Shown here: positions 41,448 through 50,130 of the stretch, piece after piece
How positions within the stretch are numbered: the stretch's first letter is position 1
Layout: each line of letters starts with the position of its first letter
NCBI GenBank assembly: GCA_045539715.1
Contig: JAZQFV010000113.1
Span: 62,001-126,000, forward strand
Direction of reading: 5' to 3'
Origin: Ruminococcus sp045539715
Lineage (GTDB): Bacteria; Bacillota; Clostridia; Oscillospirales; Ruminococcaceae
DNA length: 64,000 nt
Position numbers and translations under genes: made by a program
Notes under the pieces: generated by a model
Seen by the model: the letters and a program-made list of their open reading frames with translations, nothing else
What the model was told of the DNA's origin: nothing
Database searches by the model: none

Positions 41448-42860
41448 ATGGTTTTCAGCAGTCTGGAATTTATATTCCTGTTCCTGCCTGCATTTTTGCT
41501 GTTGTACGGAACTGCTTCAAAAAAATATAAAAACTCGGTAATTTTCTTAGGAAGCGTATTTTTCTACAGTATGGGCTTCCGTGGTGAGGGGCTTGAAAAT
41601 CAGCTCATTAAAACCTCGCTTTTCCTGCTAACTATCCTGTTCAATTTCATCATTGGAGAGTTTATACAAAATTTCCGAAAAGCCTCAAAATTCTGGCTTG
41701 TCGTCGGAATAATCTATAACTTCTCCCTGCTGATTTTCTTTAAATATACAGGATTTTTACTTGAAAATATAAATAATCTCTTTGGTGCGGATTTACTTGT
41801 AAAAAATATTATCCTGCCAATCGGTATAAGTTTCTACACTTTTCAGAATGTGTCGTATATCATTGACGTTTACCGAAAAGATGTGGAAAGCGAAAAAAGT
41901 TTCATCAACTACGGTGCGTATATCAGTATGTTTCCGCAGCTTATTGCAGGCCCTATCGTTACATATTCCACCGTTGCAAAGGAACTTAAATCCCGTACCC
42001 ACACAATAAGCAAGGTCGAAAACGGCTTGAAAACTTTCACTATCGGTCTTGGCTATAAGGTTCTCCTTGCCAATCAGATTGGCGGATTGTGGAGCGAACT
42101 TTCAATGATAGGCTATGAGAGTATTTCATCGGGGCTTGCGTGGATGGGTATTATTGCCTACTCTTTCCAGCTTTACTTCGACTTTATGGGATATTCCTTT
42201 ATGGCTATGGGACTTGGCGAAGTTATGGGCTTCAATATCCCCAAAAACTTCGATTATCCATACTTATCCGTCACAATGTCCGAATTCTGGCGTAGATGGC
42301 ATATCACTCTCGGCAGCTGGTTCAGAGAGTACATCTACTTCCCCCTTGGCGGCAGCCGCTGTGACAGCAAGGCAAAAATCGTCCGCAACTTCTTTGTTGT
42401 ATGGCTTTTCACAGGTGTATGGCACGGTGCAAGCTGGAATTTCATTCTCTGGGGACTTGTGCTTTTCGCCCTCATTATGATTGAGCGATTTTTCATCGGC
42501 AAATTCCTCAACGAATTCAAGCTTATCGGTCATCTCTATATGTTCCTCGCAATTCCCCTTACATGGCTGCTTTTCGCCATTGAAGATTTCGGGGATTTGG
42601 GAGTATACTTCAACAAGCTTTTCTGCATTTCAATGGAAAGCGATGTTATTATCAACGAAAATGACTACGTGAAATACTGGGGCATCTACGGAAAATACTT
42701 CATTGCAGGAGTGATTTTCTCCACAAGATTGCCCGAAATGATATATAAAAAGATAAAGAACACGCCATTCTGTGCAATTCTGCTTCTCGCTGTATTCTGG
42801 GCAGCGGTTTACTGTATGTACATGGGAATGGACGATGTGTTTATGTATTTCCGTTTCTGA
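41448..42860 (+). CDS. MBOAT O-acyltransferase (AlgI/DltB-like)
   Basis: A 470-residue multi-pass membrane enzyme that moves acyl groups, usually acetyl, across the membrane to an acceptor. It shows the AlgI signature LPIGISFYTFQNVSYIIDVYRK, then FWRRWHITLGSWFREYIYFPLGG and the catalytic His region WLFTGVWHGASWNFILWG. About 11 helices. It is followed 115 nt later by an SGNH-type secreted protein, the usual two-part O-acetylation system for a surface polymer. The polymer is unknown. The leader is structured. Confidence 0.93.
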   Translation: MVFSSLEFIFLFLPAFLLLYGTASKKYKNSVIFLGSVFFYSMGFRGEGLENQLIKTSLFLLTILFNFIIGEFIQNFRKASKFWLVVGIIYNFSLLIFFKYTGFLLENINNLFGADLLVKNIILPIGISFYTFQNVSYIIDVYRKDVESEKSFINYGAYISMFPQLIAGPIVTYSTVAKELKSRTHTISKVENGLKTFTIGLGYKVLLANQIGGLWSELSMIGYESISSGLAWMGIIAYSFQLYFDFMGYSFMAMGLGEVMGFNIPKNFDYPYLSVTMSEFWRRWHITLGSWFREYIYFPLGGSRCDSKAKIVRNFFVVWLFTGVWHGASWNFILWGLVLFALIMIERFFIGKFLNEFKLIGHLYMFLAIPLTWLLFAIEDFGDLGVYFNKLFCISMESDVIINENDYVKYWGIYGKYFIAGVIFSTRLPEMIYKKIKNTPFCAILLLAVFWAAVYCMYMGMDDVFMYFRF

Positions 42861-42975
42861 TATGCGGATTAAGAAAAGAGAACCCCGAAATAAATCCGTA
42901 TTGAAATTTTATGTGTGAACAAAACGGCGGAATGATTTTCAGATATTCCGCAAAGTCAAAGGAGAAAATTCGTAA

Positions 42976-43890
42976 ATGAAAAAATCTAAACAGAATTTAT
43001 ATACCATACTGCTTATTTTCACCTGCTTTATTGCGTCCCCTTTCATTTTCCACAAAATCTGGAAGGAAAGTGCAGAGGCTAAAAAGAAGGTTGAACTCCC
43101 ACCGCCTACAGTAAGCAGTTCCGCAAATGTCGACACAGACAGCGATAACGGCGGCAATTCCAATTCAGCTGAAAACAGCGGAAACAACGATGAAATATCA
43201 AATCAGCAGCAGGGAAGTACTCCCCCTGTAGATGCCGCACCTGTTTTCGGTCAGAGTGATATTTCGTATTTCAACGACGCTCTTTTCATCGGCGATTCAC
43301 GTACTGTTGGTATTCAGGATTACGGAATTTTCAACAATTCCAAATTCTTCTGCTCAATCGGCATGTCCTCTTCCAACATTGACAACGAGGTTATTGACGG
43401 TTCAAGCTTTGATGACCTTATAAAGAATAACAAATACGGCAAAGTATATGTAATGCTTGGTATTAACGAGGTTGGCAACGATTTCCAGTTTACGCTGACA
43501 AAGTACAGAGCGATTATCGAGCGACTGAAAACACATCAGCCTGACGCTATTATCTACATACAGGCTAATCTCCACGTAGCTTCATATTCCGAATCAAATG
43601 TTATCAACAACGCAAACATCAACTATCTCAACAGCCTTTTTGCAAGTCTTGCAGATAACAAAAAAGTGTTCTATATCGACATAAATGAGCTTTATGACGA
43701 TGAAAACGGTGCACTTACAGCTGCTTACACATCTGACGGTGTTCACCCTCTTGCGGCATATTACAAGCAGTGGTGCGAATGGCTTTGTCAGAATACTATA
43801 ATTACAAATCAAACAGCTGAACCTACAACAGCTGACCAAAATTATTATCCTGTAACTCCACCTGCAACTGATGCAGCACCGGCAGCATAA
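42976..43890 (+). CDS. Membrane-anchored SGNH/GDSL-type acyl esterase or transferase
   Basis: A 304-residue protein with an N-terminal membrane anchor (about 8-26), a Ser/Asn/Pro-rich linker (35-90) and an SGNH domain: block I IGDSRT (Ser108), block III LGINEVGN and block V DGVHPLAAYYKQW. The C-terminal 30 residues are Thr/Ala/Pro-rich. Paired with the MBOAT gene, it probably takes the acyl group outside the membrane and loads it on a glycan, as AlgX/AlgJ or PatB do (inference). Start ATG with GGAG upstream. Confidence 0.87.
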   Translation: MKKSKQNLYTILLIFTCFIASPFIFHKIWKESAEAKKKVELPPPTVSSSANVDTDSDNGGNSNSAENSGNNDEISNQQQGSTPPVDAAPVFGQSDISYFNDALFIGDSRTVGIQDYGIFNNSKFFCSIGMSSSNIDNEVIDGSSFDDLIKNNKYGKVYVMLGINEVGNDFQFTLTKYRAIIERLKTHQPDAIIYIQANLHVASYSESNVINNANINYLNSLFASLADNKKVFYIDINELYDDENGALTAAYTSDGVHPLAAYYKQWCEWLCQNTIITNQTAEPTTADQNYYPVTPPATDAAPAA

Positions 43891-43942
43891 AGCCAAAAGC
43901 CATCAGCTATTTTGGACGGCGGATATATTCAATAATATCAAA

Positions 43943-43970
43943 GGCGGACATCAATTGTCCGCCTTTTCCC
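43943..43970. terminator. Convergent terminator
   Basis: Perfect 8-bp stem GGCGGACA/TGTCCGCC with a 5-nt loop and a T-tail; it lies across the 3' end of the phosphoesterase gene and serves the plus-strand operon. A repeat fragment (AAAGCCAAAAGCCATCAGC) precedes it. Confidence 0.75.
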
Positions 43971-44784
43971 TTTCTATATTAATTTTCACAATTTCGGGAT
44001 AGTTGAAAAGCCGCAGAGGAAAAGCACTATTGCCAACTCCTCGGCTGACTATCATCGTTGTATCGCCCATTTTGTGCATACCCTCGGTATATTCGGGATT
44101 AAACCCTTGCCCCGGAGCATAAACTCCACCGATAAAAGGCAGTCGGAACTGTCCGCCGTGGGCATGACCTGTCAGCACAAGGTCAATATTCCCATGTGTG
44201 CTGTAATCCTCTATATACTGCGGTTCGTGGGCAAGCACCACATTGAGTTTATCTCCCTCAAGCTTCGGGCAGGTATTCTCAATATCAGCAATGGTTTTAC
44301 CGTTAAATCCCGTCAGCCTGAAATCTTCGCCATTTAACGAAATATCACGGCAATCACCAACAAGTCGGACAACTCCTGCCTGCTTCAAACCATTCATCAG
44401 ACTTTCAAACTCCTGCCGGCTTAAACGGTGTTCATGATTTCCCGTCACATAGTATGTTTTCGTAATTTTCGCAGCTTCCTCGCCAAATTCAATTGCCTTT
44501 GGAATATTGGTATGCCTTGAATCAGCAATATCTCCCGTAATTACGATTATATCAGGTTCAAGGGCGGATATTTTTTCTATAAGCCGCTTTTGCTTTTTGC
44601 CGTAGTTTTTATTGTGCAAATCTGAAATCTGAACAATAGTGAATCCCTCGGAAATTTTGTCCGATTTATAGGTGTATTCCGAAACTGTCAGCATATTGTT
44701 CTGCCAACTGCTGAAAAGCACAAGAACAACGGTAATTACAGCACAAATTATAAGCCGCTTTTTTAAATTCCCTTTATTTTTCAT
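43951..44784 (-). CDS. Metallophosphoesterase (YkuE-like)
   Basis: A 277-residue calcineurin-fold hydrolase with one N-terminal membrane helix (about 8-27). Metal ligands are in the usual order: ISDLHN, ITGDIAD, VTGNHEHR, then LAHEP and LTGHAHGGQFRLP. Cell-surface or membrane-linked phosphoesterase; in Bacillus YkuE this type is exported, but here a Tat motif is not evident. It starts at the base where mntP stops (shared nucleotide), so the two are coupled. Confidence 0.9.
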   Translation of the reverse strand: MKNKGNLKKRLIICAVITVVLVLFSSWQNNMLTVSEYTYKSDKISEGFTIVQISDLHNKNYGKKQKRLIEKISALEPDIIVITGDIADSRHTNIPKAIEFGEEAAKITKTYYVTGNHEHRLSRQEFESLMNGLKQAGVVRLVGDCRDISLNGEDFRLTGFNGKTIADIENTCPKLEGDKLNVVLAHEPQYIEDYSTHGNIDLVLTGHAHGGQFRLPFIGGVYAPGQGFNPEYTEGMHKMGDTTMIVSRGVGNSAFPLRLFNYPEIVKINIEREKADN

Positions 44785-45350
44785 TATTTTACCAGTCCGT
44801 CAATAAGTAATTTTATGCCGATAATCACAAGGACGATACCACCTGCAAGTTCCGCTTTTTTCTGATATTTGCTGCCGAAACGGTTGCCGATTGCAACACC
44901 TGCAAGGCATACCACAAAAGTAATTGCGGCAATTACCGACACGGAAAGGATAAGGTTGGTTTTCTGTGCCGCAAAGATAACTCCCACTGCAAGAGCATCA
45001 ATACTTGTGGCAATGGCAAGGACAAAAAGTTCCTTTAAATCAAGCTTATATTCGCCGCTTACGCTGTCCTCATCGCCGCCCTTTATAACCTCGTATATCA
45101 TTTTTCCGCCGATAAATCCCAGAAGTATAAAGGCTATCCAATGGCTGTATGTACTTATGAATTTCTCAAAGCGGCTGCCGAGGAAATAGCCGATAAGGGG
45201 CATAAGTCCCTGAAATACGCCGAAAAATAAGGCTGTAACTGCTGCTCCCTTATAGTCGATTTTCTTCATACTAAGTCCCTTGCACACGGACACGGAAAAT
45301 GCGTCCATTGCAAGTCCGAGAGATAAAAGCAAAAGTTCTGTAATTCCCAT
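44784..45350 (-). CDS. mntP: Manganese efflux pump MntP
   Basis: A 188-residue membrane protein with six helices. The paired Asp-containing motifs of the family are visible: GLAMDAFSVSVCKGL near the N-terminus and ATSIDALAVGVIFAA in the second half. Exports Mn2+. No yybP-ykoY riboswitch was seen upstream, because a GNAT gene is directly adjacent (2 nt). Confidence is high from the motif pair. Confidence 0.93.
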   Translation of the reverse strand: MGITELLLLSLGLAMDAFSVSVCKGLSMKKIDYKGAAVTALFFGVFQGLMPLIGYFLGSRFEKFISTYSHWIAFILLGFIGGKMIYEVIKGGDEDSVSGEYKLDLKELFVLAIATSIDALAVGVIFAAQKTNLILSVSVIAAITFVVCLAGVAIGNRFGSKYQKKAELAGGIVLVIIGIKLLIDGLVK

Positions 45351-45352
45351 AT

Positions 45353-45859
45353 TTACTCCTTAACCTCACGCTCCATAATGTAGTCGTCCATTACATAGCC
45401 GCCGCCAATGTCTGTAACAGCTGTATCCGCAACGGAATAACCGATTTTCTTATATACATCTATTGCGTGGTCATTATGCTTATTTACCGTGAGATACACA
45501 CGTTTTTTCCCGATTTTACGTGCCTCATCAAAGATGTAATTCATCATTGCGGTGGCAATTCCCCTGCCCCGATAGTCCTTGTGCAGGTAAAATTTGCTGA
45601 GGAAAAGTCTGTCGTCATCTTCGGGTTTTATGCCCAAATATCCGCAAAGTTCCCCGTTTTCACAAACTGACAGATACGTATACTTCTGAAACTCAATCTG
45701 CTCCGTCATTGCGTCAAGGGACTGAAATTTTTCCACCATATAGTCAACCTGCCCCTGTCCCAGCAATTCCCCATAGCATTCGTGCCATATCTCATCAGCA
45801 AGAACCGCTATTTTTCGGAGTTCAGGATAGGATTTGATTTTTTTGATTTCAACGCTCAT
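45353..45859 (-). CDS. GNAT family N-acetyltransferase
   Basis: A 168-residue acetyltransferase. Motif A is seen in FLSKFYLHKDYRGRGIATAMMNYIFDEARKIG (pyrophosphate-binding RGRGIA) and motif B in VYLTVNKHNDHAIDVYKKIGY. Substrate not inferable. It lies in a run of minus-strand genes with another GNAT 2 nt upstream, but the two are not close paralogs. Confidence 0.9.
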   Translation of the reverse strand: MSVEIKKIKSYPELRKIAVLADEIWHECYGELLGQGQVDYMVEKFQSLDAMTEQIEFQKYTYLSVCENGELCGYLGIKPEDDDRLFLSKFYLHKDYRGRGIATAMMNYIFDEARKIGKKRVYLTVNKHNDHAIDVYKKIGYSVADTAVTDIGGGYVMDDYIMEREVKE

Positions 45860-45861
45860 TC

Positions 45862-46410
45862 TTACACCTGCTTTTCAATAATCTTCATATCAACGATTTT
45901 CAGCAATATTCCTGCCCAATCCTTAATAAGGCTGTGGTATTCCTCAGCTGTGACATTTCCGCCAATGCCCATTACATCATATACAACAGGACCCTCTTTT
46001 ATGCAGCAGGGCAAGTCCTCAAAGCCGCAATGGAGATAAAAATTATGCCTGTTAACCCTCTGCTCATAGTTTTCAGCGGATTTGTCAAGCTGCTCCCTTG
46101 CGAGAAAAAGCCGTCTGCCCCTGTATTTTTCTTTGAGGGCGTCAATTATTTTCGTGCCGTAACCCTGACCTCTTTTTGAACCCTCAACGGCAAGGTAAAA
46201 GATATACGCAAGCTTTTCATCGCATACCATATAGGCAAAACCGATAAATTCGCCCTTATCCCTTGCCACAAGCATTTCGGATTTTCCTCTTTTTTCCCTG
46301 TTCATCATTATGAAATAGGGACACCGTTCCTCTATAGGAAATGCCGATATATAGAGCTTTTTCAGCAATTTATTATCTGATTTCGTAAATTTTTCAAGAG
46401 TAATAGCCAT
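45862..46410 (-). CDS. GNAT family N-acetyltransferase
   Basis: A 182-residue acetyltransferase with the motif A stretch YIFYLAVEGSKRGQGYGTKIIDALKEKY and a C-terminal HCGFEDLPCC segment. The start PIEERCPYFIMM near residue 30 suggests the same subclass as small-molecule GNATs of gut Firmicutes. Substrate unknown. ATG 46410 is preceded by a GAGGTGAAC-type site. It heads the GNAT-GNAT-mntP-phosphoesterase run. Confidence 0.88.
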   Translation of the reverse strand: MAITLEKFTKSDNKLLKKLYISAFPIEERCPYFIMMNREKRGKSEMLVARDKGEFIGFAYMVCDEKLAYIFYLAVEGSKRGQGYGTKIIDALKEKYRGRRLFLAREQLDKSAENYEQRVNRHNFYLHCGFEDLPCCIKEGPVVYDVMGIGGNVTAEEYHSLIKDWAGILLKIVDMKIIEKQV

Positions 46411-46426
46411 AGTTCACCTCAATGAA

Positions 46427-46458
46427 AAGCGGACAGAGCAATATTGCAATGTCCGCTT
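46427..46458 (-). terminator. Terminator of yebC
   Basis: Perfect 9-bp stem AAGCGGACA/TGTCCGCTT, followed on the minus strand by TTTT. It lies 12 nt past the yebC stop. Confidence 0.8.
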
Positions 46459-46469
46459 AATAATCCTGA

Positions 46470-47204
46470 TTATTCTTCCTCAGGCATCTCCCAGTTGTGG
46501 TAAACATTCTGAACATCGTCGTTATCTTCAAGATGTTCAAGGAGAAGATTCATCTTCTTGATATGCTCCTCATCTGTAAGTGCTGTATAATTTGCAGGAA
46601 TACGGTCTGTTTCAGCGGAAAGTACGTTGTAACCCTTTGCTGTAAGTCCCTCTCTCACCTCGTGGAGAGCCTCGGGAGCACACTCGATTTCAACTGTTTC
46701 CTCTGTGATATCGAAATCATCACCGCCGCACTCAAATACATCTTCCATAACTGCATCCTCGTCAAGACCGTTATTTTCAAGAATAACAATGCCCTTTGTT
46801 GTGAACATAAAGGATACACAGCCTGTTGTGCCGAGATTTCCGCCGAATTTGTCGAAATAGTGGCGGACATCGCCTGCTGTACGGTTCTTGTTATCAGTAA
46901 GGCACTCAACGATTACAGCAACTCCGTTTGGACCGTAGCCCTCGTATACCATATTTTCGTAGTTGTTCTTATCCTCGCCGCCTGCCGCTTTCTTGATAAC
47001 TCGCTCAATGTTATCGTTTGGCACGTTATTTGCCTTTGCCTTAGCGATAAGGTCACGGAGCTTGCTGTTATTGTTTGGGTCAGGGCCGCCCTCTCTTACA
47101 ACAACAGTAATTTCTCTGCCGATTTTTGTAAAGATTTTACCCTTTGCAGCGTCGGTAGCTTCTTTCTTACGCTTAATATTATTCCATTTTGAATGACCTG
47201 ACAT
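46470..47204 (-). CDS. yebC: YebC/PmpR family protein
   Basis: A 244-residue protein beginning MSGHSKWNNIKRKKEATDAAKGKIFTKIGREI, the standard YebC opening, and keeping the middle YEGYGPNGVAVIVECLTDNKNRTAGDVRH and the C-terminal YTALTDEEHIKKMN. Members have been described as transcription regulators and, more recently, as factors that help ribosomes pass proline stretches. Complete length; own terminator downstream. ATG with GGAGA upstream. Confidence 0.96.
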   Translation of the reverse strand: MSGHSKWNNIKRKKEATDAAKGKIFTKIGREITVVVREGGPDPNNNSKLRDLIAKAKANNVPNDNIERVIKKAAGGEDKNNYENMVYEGYGPNGVAVIVECLTDNKNRTAGDVRHYFDKFGGNLGTTGCVSFMFTTKGIVILENNGLDEDAVMEDVFECGGDDFDITEETVEIECAPEALHEVREGLTAKGYNVLSAETDRIPANYTALTDEEHIKKMNLLLEHLEDNDDVQNVYHNWEMPEEE

Positions 47205-47231
47205 TTTTCAGCTCTCCTTTATCTCTCGGTA

Positions 47232-47636
47232 TCAGTTACCGATTATTTCGTTTATATCAACATCCTGCATAGCAATGTCGAATAATTCAGCAATTCGATC
47301 CATATCGCTCAGCAGGTATAAATATCCAAAAAGACATTCAACAGCAGTTGCTCTGCGGTATTCCGCCGCCTCTGCGTGTTTGGGAACATTGTTTCCCGTG
47401 GCATTTCTGCCCCTTTTAAGCACCGCCATTTCCTTTTCGGTTAAAACCTCGGAAATCACGTCATATGCCTTTGACTGAAATTCCGCACAGACAAGCTTAA
47501 TCTTTGCGGAATGAAGCTTTGAAGCAGGCATATTTGCACTTCTCAACAGCTTTTCCCTCACAAGGGTATCATATACGCTGTCCCCTAAAAACGCAAGGGT
47601 AAGGGGGCTGTACATATTTACATCACGTTCTGTCAT
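47232..47636 (-). CDS. mrnC: Mini-ribonuclease III
   Basis: A 134-residue RNase III catalytic domain without a dsRNA-binding domain. The LAFLGDSVYDTLVREKLL signature gives the catalytic Asp/Glu pair, and RGRNATGNNVPKHAEAAEYRRATAVECLFGYLYLL holds the second Glu. In Firmicutes this enzyme matures 23S rRNA ends. GAGGG 4 nt before ATG; it is 9 nt downstream of obgE. Confidence 0.93.
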   Translation of the reverse strand: MTERDVNMYSPLTLAFLGDSVYDTLVREKLLRSANMPASKLHSAKIKLVCAEFQSKAYDVISEVLTEKEMAVLKRGRNATGNNVPKHAEAAEYRRATAVECLFGYLYLLSDMDRIAELFDIAMQDVDINEIIGN

Positions 47637-47645
47637 ATGTCCCTC

Positions 47646-48923
47646 TTAGTATATGAAGTCAAACTCAAAGCCTTCAAGATTTACGGTATCGCCGTCCTGA
47701 ATGCCCATTTCTTCAAGCTTTGCAATAATTCCGCAATTTATGAGAACCCGCTGGAAGTACTGGAGTGATGAGTAATCCTCGGGGTCAACAGTACGCATAA
47801 TTGGCTGCATCCAAGGTGCTTCAACGTAGTAAACGCCGTCCTCCTCGGTAATTTCAAACTTCTTGCCAACGCCAAGCATATCGTCAAGTTCTTCCTGCGG
47901 AATAGGCTCTGCTTCGTATTCCTTTATAGGCGGCAGAGTTTCAAGTACCTCGGCAATTTTCATAACAAGCTCGTGAGTACCCTGTGTTGTAGCCGCTGAA
48001 ATGCAGAAGAAATCCATTCCCTGTTCTTCAATAAAGCTGCGGAATTCCTCAATCTGCTCCTCAGTTGCCATATCAGATTTATTAGCGGCAACGATTTGCG
48101 GACGGGTTGCAAGTTCCTCATCGAACTTTGCAAGCTCCTGATTGATTATGCGGAAATCATCCTTTGGGTCACGTCCCTCAATGCCCGAAACGTCCACAAC
48201 ATGGACAATCAGACGGCATCTTTCAACGTGGCGGAGGAACTCATGGCCAAGACCTACTCCGTCACCTGCACCCTCGATAAGTCCGGGAATATCCGCCATA
48301 ACAAAGGAACGCTCCTCACCTGTCTTGACAACGCCGAGAACAGGGGTAAGGGTTGTGAAGTGGTAATTGGCAATCTTCGGCTTTGCGGCACTTACAACGG
48401 AAATCAGCGTGGATTTACCCACATTGGGGAATCCTACAAGTCCCACATCGGCAAGCAGTTTCAGTTCAAGAGTAACCTCGAACTCCTCACCGGGGAAGCC
48501 GGGTTTTGAAAATCTGGGGATTTGTCTTGTGGAAGTGGCAAAACGGGCATTTCCCTTTCCGCCATTTCCTCCCTTTGCAAGGATTTTCGGCTCGTCCGTT
48601 GACATATCCGCCATAATACGTCCCGAATTAGCCTCACGGATAAGCGTACCTCTCGGCACTTTTATAATAAGAGGCTCAGCACTTTTACCTGTGCAGTTAC
48701 GGGATGAACCGTTCTGACCTCTTTCAGCCACATATTTTCTCTTATAGCGGAAATCAATAAGAGTTGAGAAGTTGTCATCGACAACGAATACAACATCGCC
48801 GCCCTTACCGCCGTCACCGCCGTCGGGACCGCCTGAGGCAACATATTTTTCTCTGTGGAAGGAAACAGCACCGTCGCCGCCGTCCCCTGCCTTTATTTTA
48901 ATTTTCGCCTTATCAACGAACAT
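47646..48923 (-). CDS. obgE: GTPase Obg
   Basis: A 425-residue GTPase needed for ribosome assembly and stress control. Three domains are visible: the Gly-rich Obg fold (1-158, KIKIKAGDGGDGAVSFHREKYV), the G domain (G1 GFPNVGKSTL, G3 DIPGLIEGA, G4 ANKSD) and the C-terminal OCT domain (about 345-425, ending GFEFDFIY). Complete, with RBS GGAGG upstream. It is cotranscribed with mrnC downstream. Confidence 0.97.
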   Translation of the reverse strand: MFVDKAKIKIKAGDGGDGAVSFHREKYVASGGPDGGDGGKGGDVVFVVDDNFSTLIDFRYKRKYVAERGQNGSSRNCTGKSAEPLIIKVPRGTLIREANSGRIMADMSTDEPKILAKGGNGGKGNARFATSTRQIPRFSKPGFPGEEFEVTLELKLLADVGLVGFPNVGKSTLISVVSAAKPKIANYHFTTLTPVLGVVKTGEERSFVMADIPGLIEGAGDGVGLGHEFLRHVERCRLIVHVVDVSGIEGRDPKDDFRIINQELAKFDEELATRPQIVAANKSDMATEEQIEEFRSFIEEQGMDFFCISAATTQGTHELVMKIAEVLETLPPIKEYEAEPIPQEELDDMLGVGKKFEITEEDGVYYVEAPWMQPIMRTVDPEDYSSLQYFQRVLINCGIIAKLEEMGIQDGDTVNLEGFEFDFIY

Positions 48924-49001
48924 TTTTTACCTCCTTGAAAGTCGGGAGAATACATATATCTGATGCTTATTTCAATAAGGGTTTCCTTATTTAATAATGA
49001 A

Positions 49002-49027
49002 AAATCCCAAGCAAAAGCTCGGGATTT
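49002..49027 (-). terminator. Terminator of the rplU-prp-rpmA operon
   Basis: AAATCCC-AGC/GCT-GGGATTT stem with an AAAA loop and a T-run on the minus strand (GGGATTTTTC). Confidence 0.85.
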
Positions 49028-49045
49028 ATAGGCAATCAAAAATGA

Positions 49046-49327
49046 TTACTGCTCTGTGTAAACAGAAACCTTCTTACGGTCCTTGCCAAGACGCTCGAAC
49101 TTTACTCTTCCGCTAACTGTAGCGAAAATTGTATCGTCAGAACCAATACCTACGCCAACGCCGGGATGAATATGTGTACCTCTCTGGCGAACGAGGATAT
49201 TGCCAGCCTTAACGAACTGTCCGTCAGCACGCTTTACACCAAGTCTTTTGGACTCAGAGTCACGGCCGTTCTTTGTAGAACCAACACCCTTTTTATGAGC
49301 GAAGAACTGCATACTAATCTTAAACAT
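49046..49327 (-). CDS. rpmA: Ribosomal protein L27 with N-terminal extension
   Basis: A 93-residue 50S protein. After an N-terminal leader MFKISMQFF the mature sequence AHKKGVGSTKNGRDSESKRLG begins, which is the Firmicute form that must be cleaved after residue 9 by the protease Prp encoded just upstream (family knowledge). All other L27 features are normal. It is last in rplU-prp-rpmA. Confidence 0.97.
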   Translation of the reverse strand: MFKISMQFFAHKKGVGSTKNGRDSESKRLGVKRADGQFVKAGNILVRQRGTHIHPGVGVGIGSDDTIFATVSGRVKFERLGKDRKKVSVYTEQ

Positions 49328-49329
49328 AC

Positions 49330-49641
49330 TTACACCTCCGAGATAGTGATTTTAATTGTTTTTGGAAATTCTTCGAGAATAGCTTCAAAATGAAGTTTAA
49401 GCTGCTCCAACATAGCAGAAGCTGTATTTATTGAAGCGGTTGTCCGACATTCAATAACATCATCGCCAACATTCACTTTAGGTTCGCAGTCAAACTCATT
49501 CAGCAGATTTACAATAAGCTGAACCGCCGAGGAAACCGATGCACAAACCACATCATGTCCCCTGTCGGCATAACCCGCATGACCGCTTATACTGAAACCA
49601 TTCAGAAGTCCTTTTGAGTCATAAAACTCAGCACGAATCAT
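49330..49641 (-). CDS. prp: Ribosomal-processing cysteine protease Prp
   Basis: A 103-residue protease that removes the L27 leader. Catalytic His21 and Cys33 lie in the signature SGHAGYADRGHDVVCASVS. Sits between rplU and rpmA as in other Firmicutes, 2 nt from both neighbours. ATG 49641. The match between this enzyme and the nine-residue L27 extension is internal support. Confidence 0.95.
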   Translation of the reverse strand: MIRAEFYDSKGLLNGFSISGHAGYADRGHDVVCASVSSAVQLIVNLLNEFDCEPKVNVGDDVIECRTTASINTASAMLEQLKLHFEAILEEFPKTIKITISEV

Positions 49642-49643
49642 GA

Positions 49644-49955
49644 TTAAGCCTTGATTGCTTCAATCTTAACCTGTGTGTAAGGCTGTCTGTGGCCCTGCTT
49701 CTTCTTCTCGCCCTTCTTAGGCTTGTAAGTGAATACAGTAACCTTCTTAGCCTTGCCGTTCTTAAGAACCTTAGCTTCAACAGCTGCGCCATCAACATAG
49801 GGAGCACCTACCTTGATACCGTCCTCAGCACCGAGAGCAACAACCTTATCGAAAGTAACTGTTTCGTCAGCCTCAACTGCGAGCTTTTCGATGAAGATGA
49901 TATCTCCCTCATTTACCTGATACTGCTTTCCGCCTGTTTCAATAACTGCGTACAT
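49644..49955 (-). CDS. rplU: Ribosomal protein L21
   Basis: A 103-residue 50S protein with the usual opening MYAVIETGGKQYQVNEGD and the C-terminal VFTYKPKKGEKKKQGHRQPYTQVKIEAI. I start at ATG 49955; an in-frame ATG at 49976 gives seven extra residues lying in the conserved leader (ATGAAAAGGCAGGTGC), which more likely holds the ribosome site. First in its operon, with promoter and leader stem listed below. Confidence 0.96.
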   Translation of the reverse strand: MYAVIETGGKQYQVNEGDIIFIEKLAVEADETVTFDKVVALGAEDGIKVGAPYVDGAAVEAKVLKNGKAKKVTVFTYKPKKGEKKKQGHRQPYTQVKIEAIKA

Positions 49956-49989
49956 TTTCGGCACCTGCCTTTTCATAAAACTCGCTACT

Positions 49990-50067
49990 ACAGGCGTGTT
50001 TGCACAGCTTTAAAGCCTGTCAGTATGCGGCAAATATTATTTTATCATACTTTTCCCGATTTGTCAA
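49990..50067 (-). promoter_or_regulatory. rplU promoter and L21 leader hairpin
   Basis: Minus-strand TTGACA (50062-50067), 17 nt, TAAAAT (50039-50044). In the leader ACAGGC (49990-49995) pairs with GCCTGT (50015-50020). This resembles the L21 leader RNA of Firmicutes, where L21 is thought to control its own operon. Confidence 0.65.
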
Positions 50068-50110
50068 GGGCTTTTTGAGATTTTTCCGCAGAATTTCCAA
50101 AAAGCCCTTG
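50065..50110 (-). terminator. Terminator overlapping the rplU -35 box
   Basis: Perfect 12-bp inverted repeat CAAGGGCTTTTT/AAAAAGCCCTTG with a 22-nt loop, located after the gene at 50131. The distal arm on the minus strand, GCCCTTG, runs into the TTGACA of the rplU promoter. Confidence 0.65.
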
Positions 50111-50130
50111 TTATTATTTATAAATTACAA

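Noticed and set aside
46497..47192. A 231-codon plus-strand ORF opposite yebC
   Set aside because: Fully antisense to a well-supported conserved gene, Cys/Val-rich composition typical of a shadow frame, and no ribosome site.
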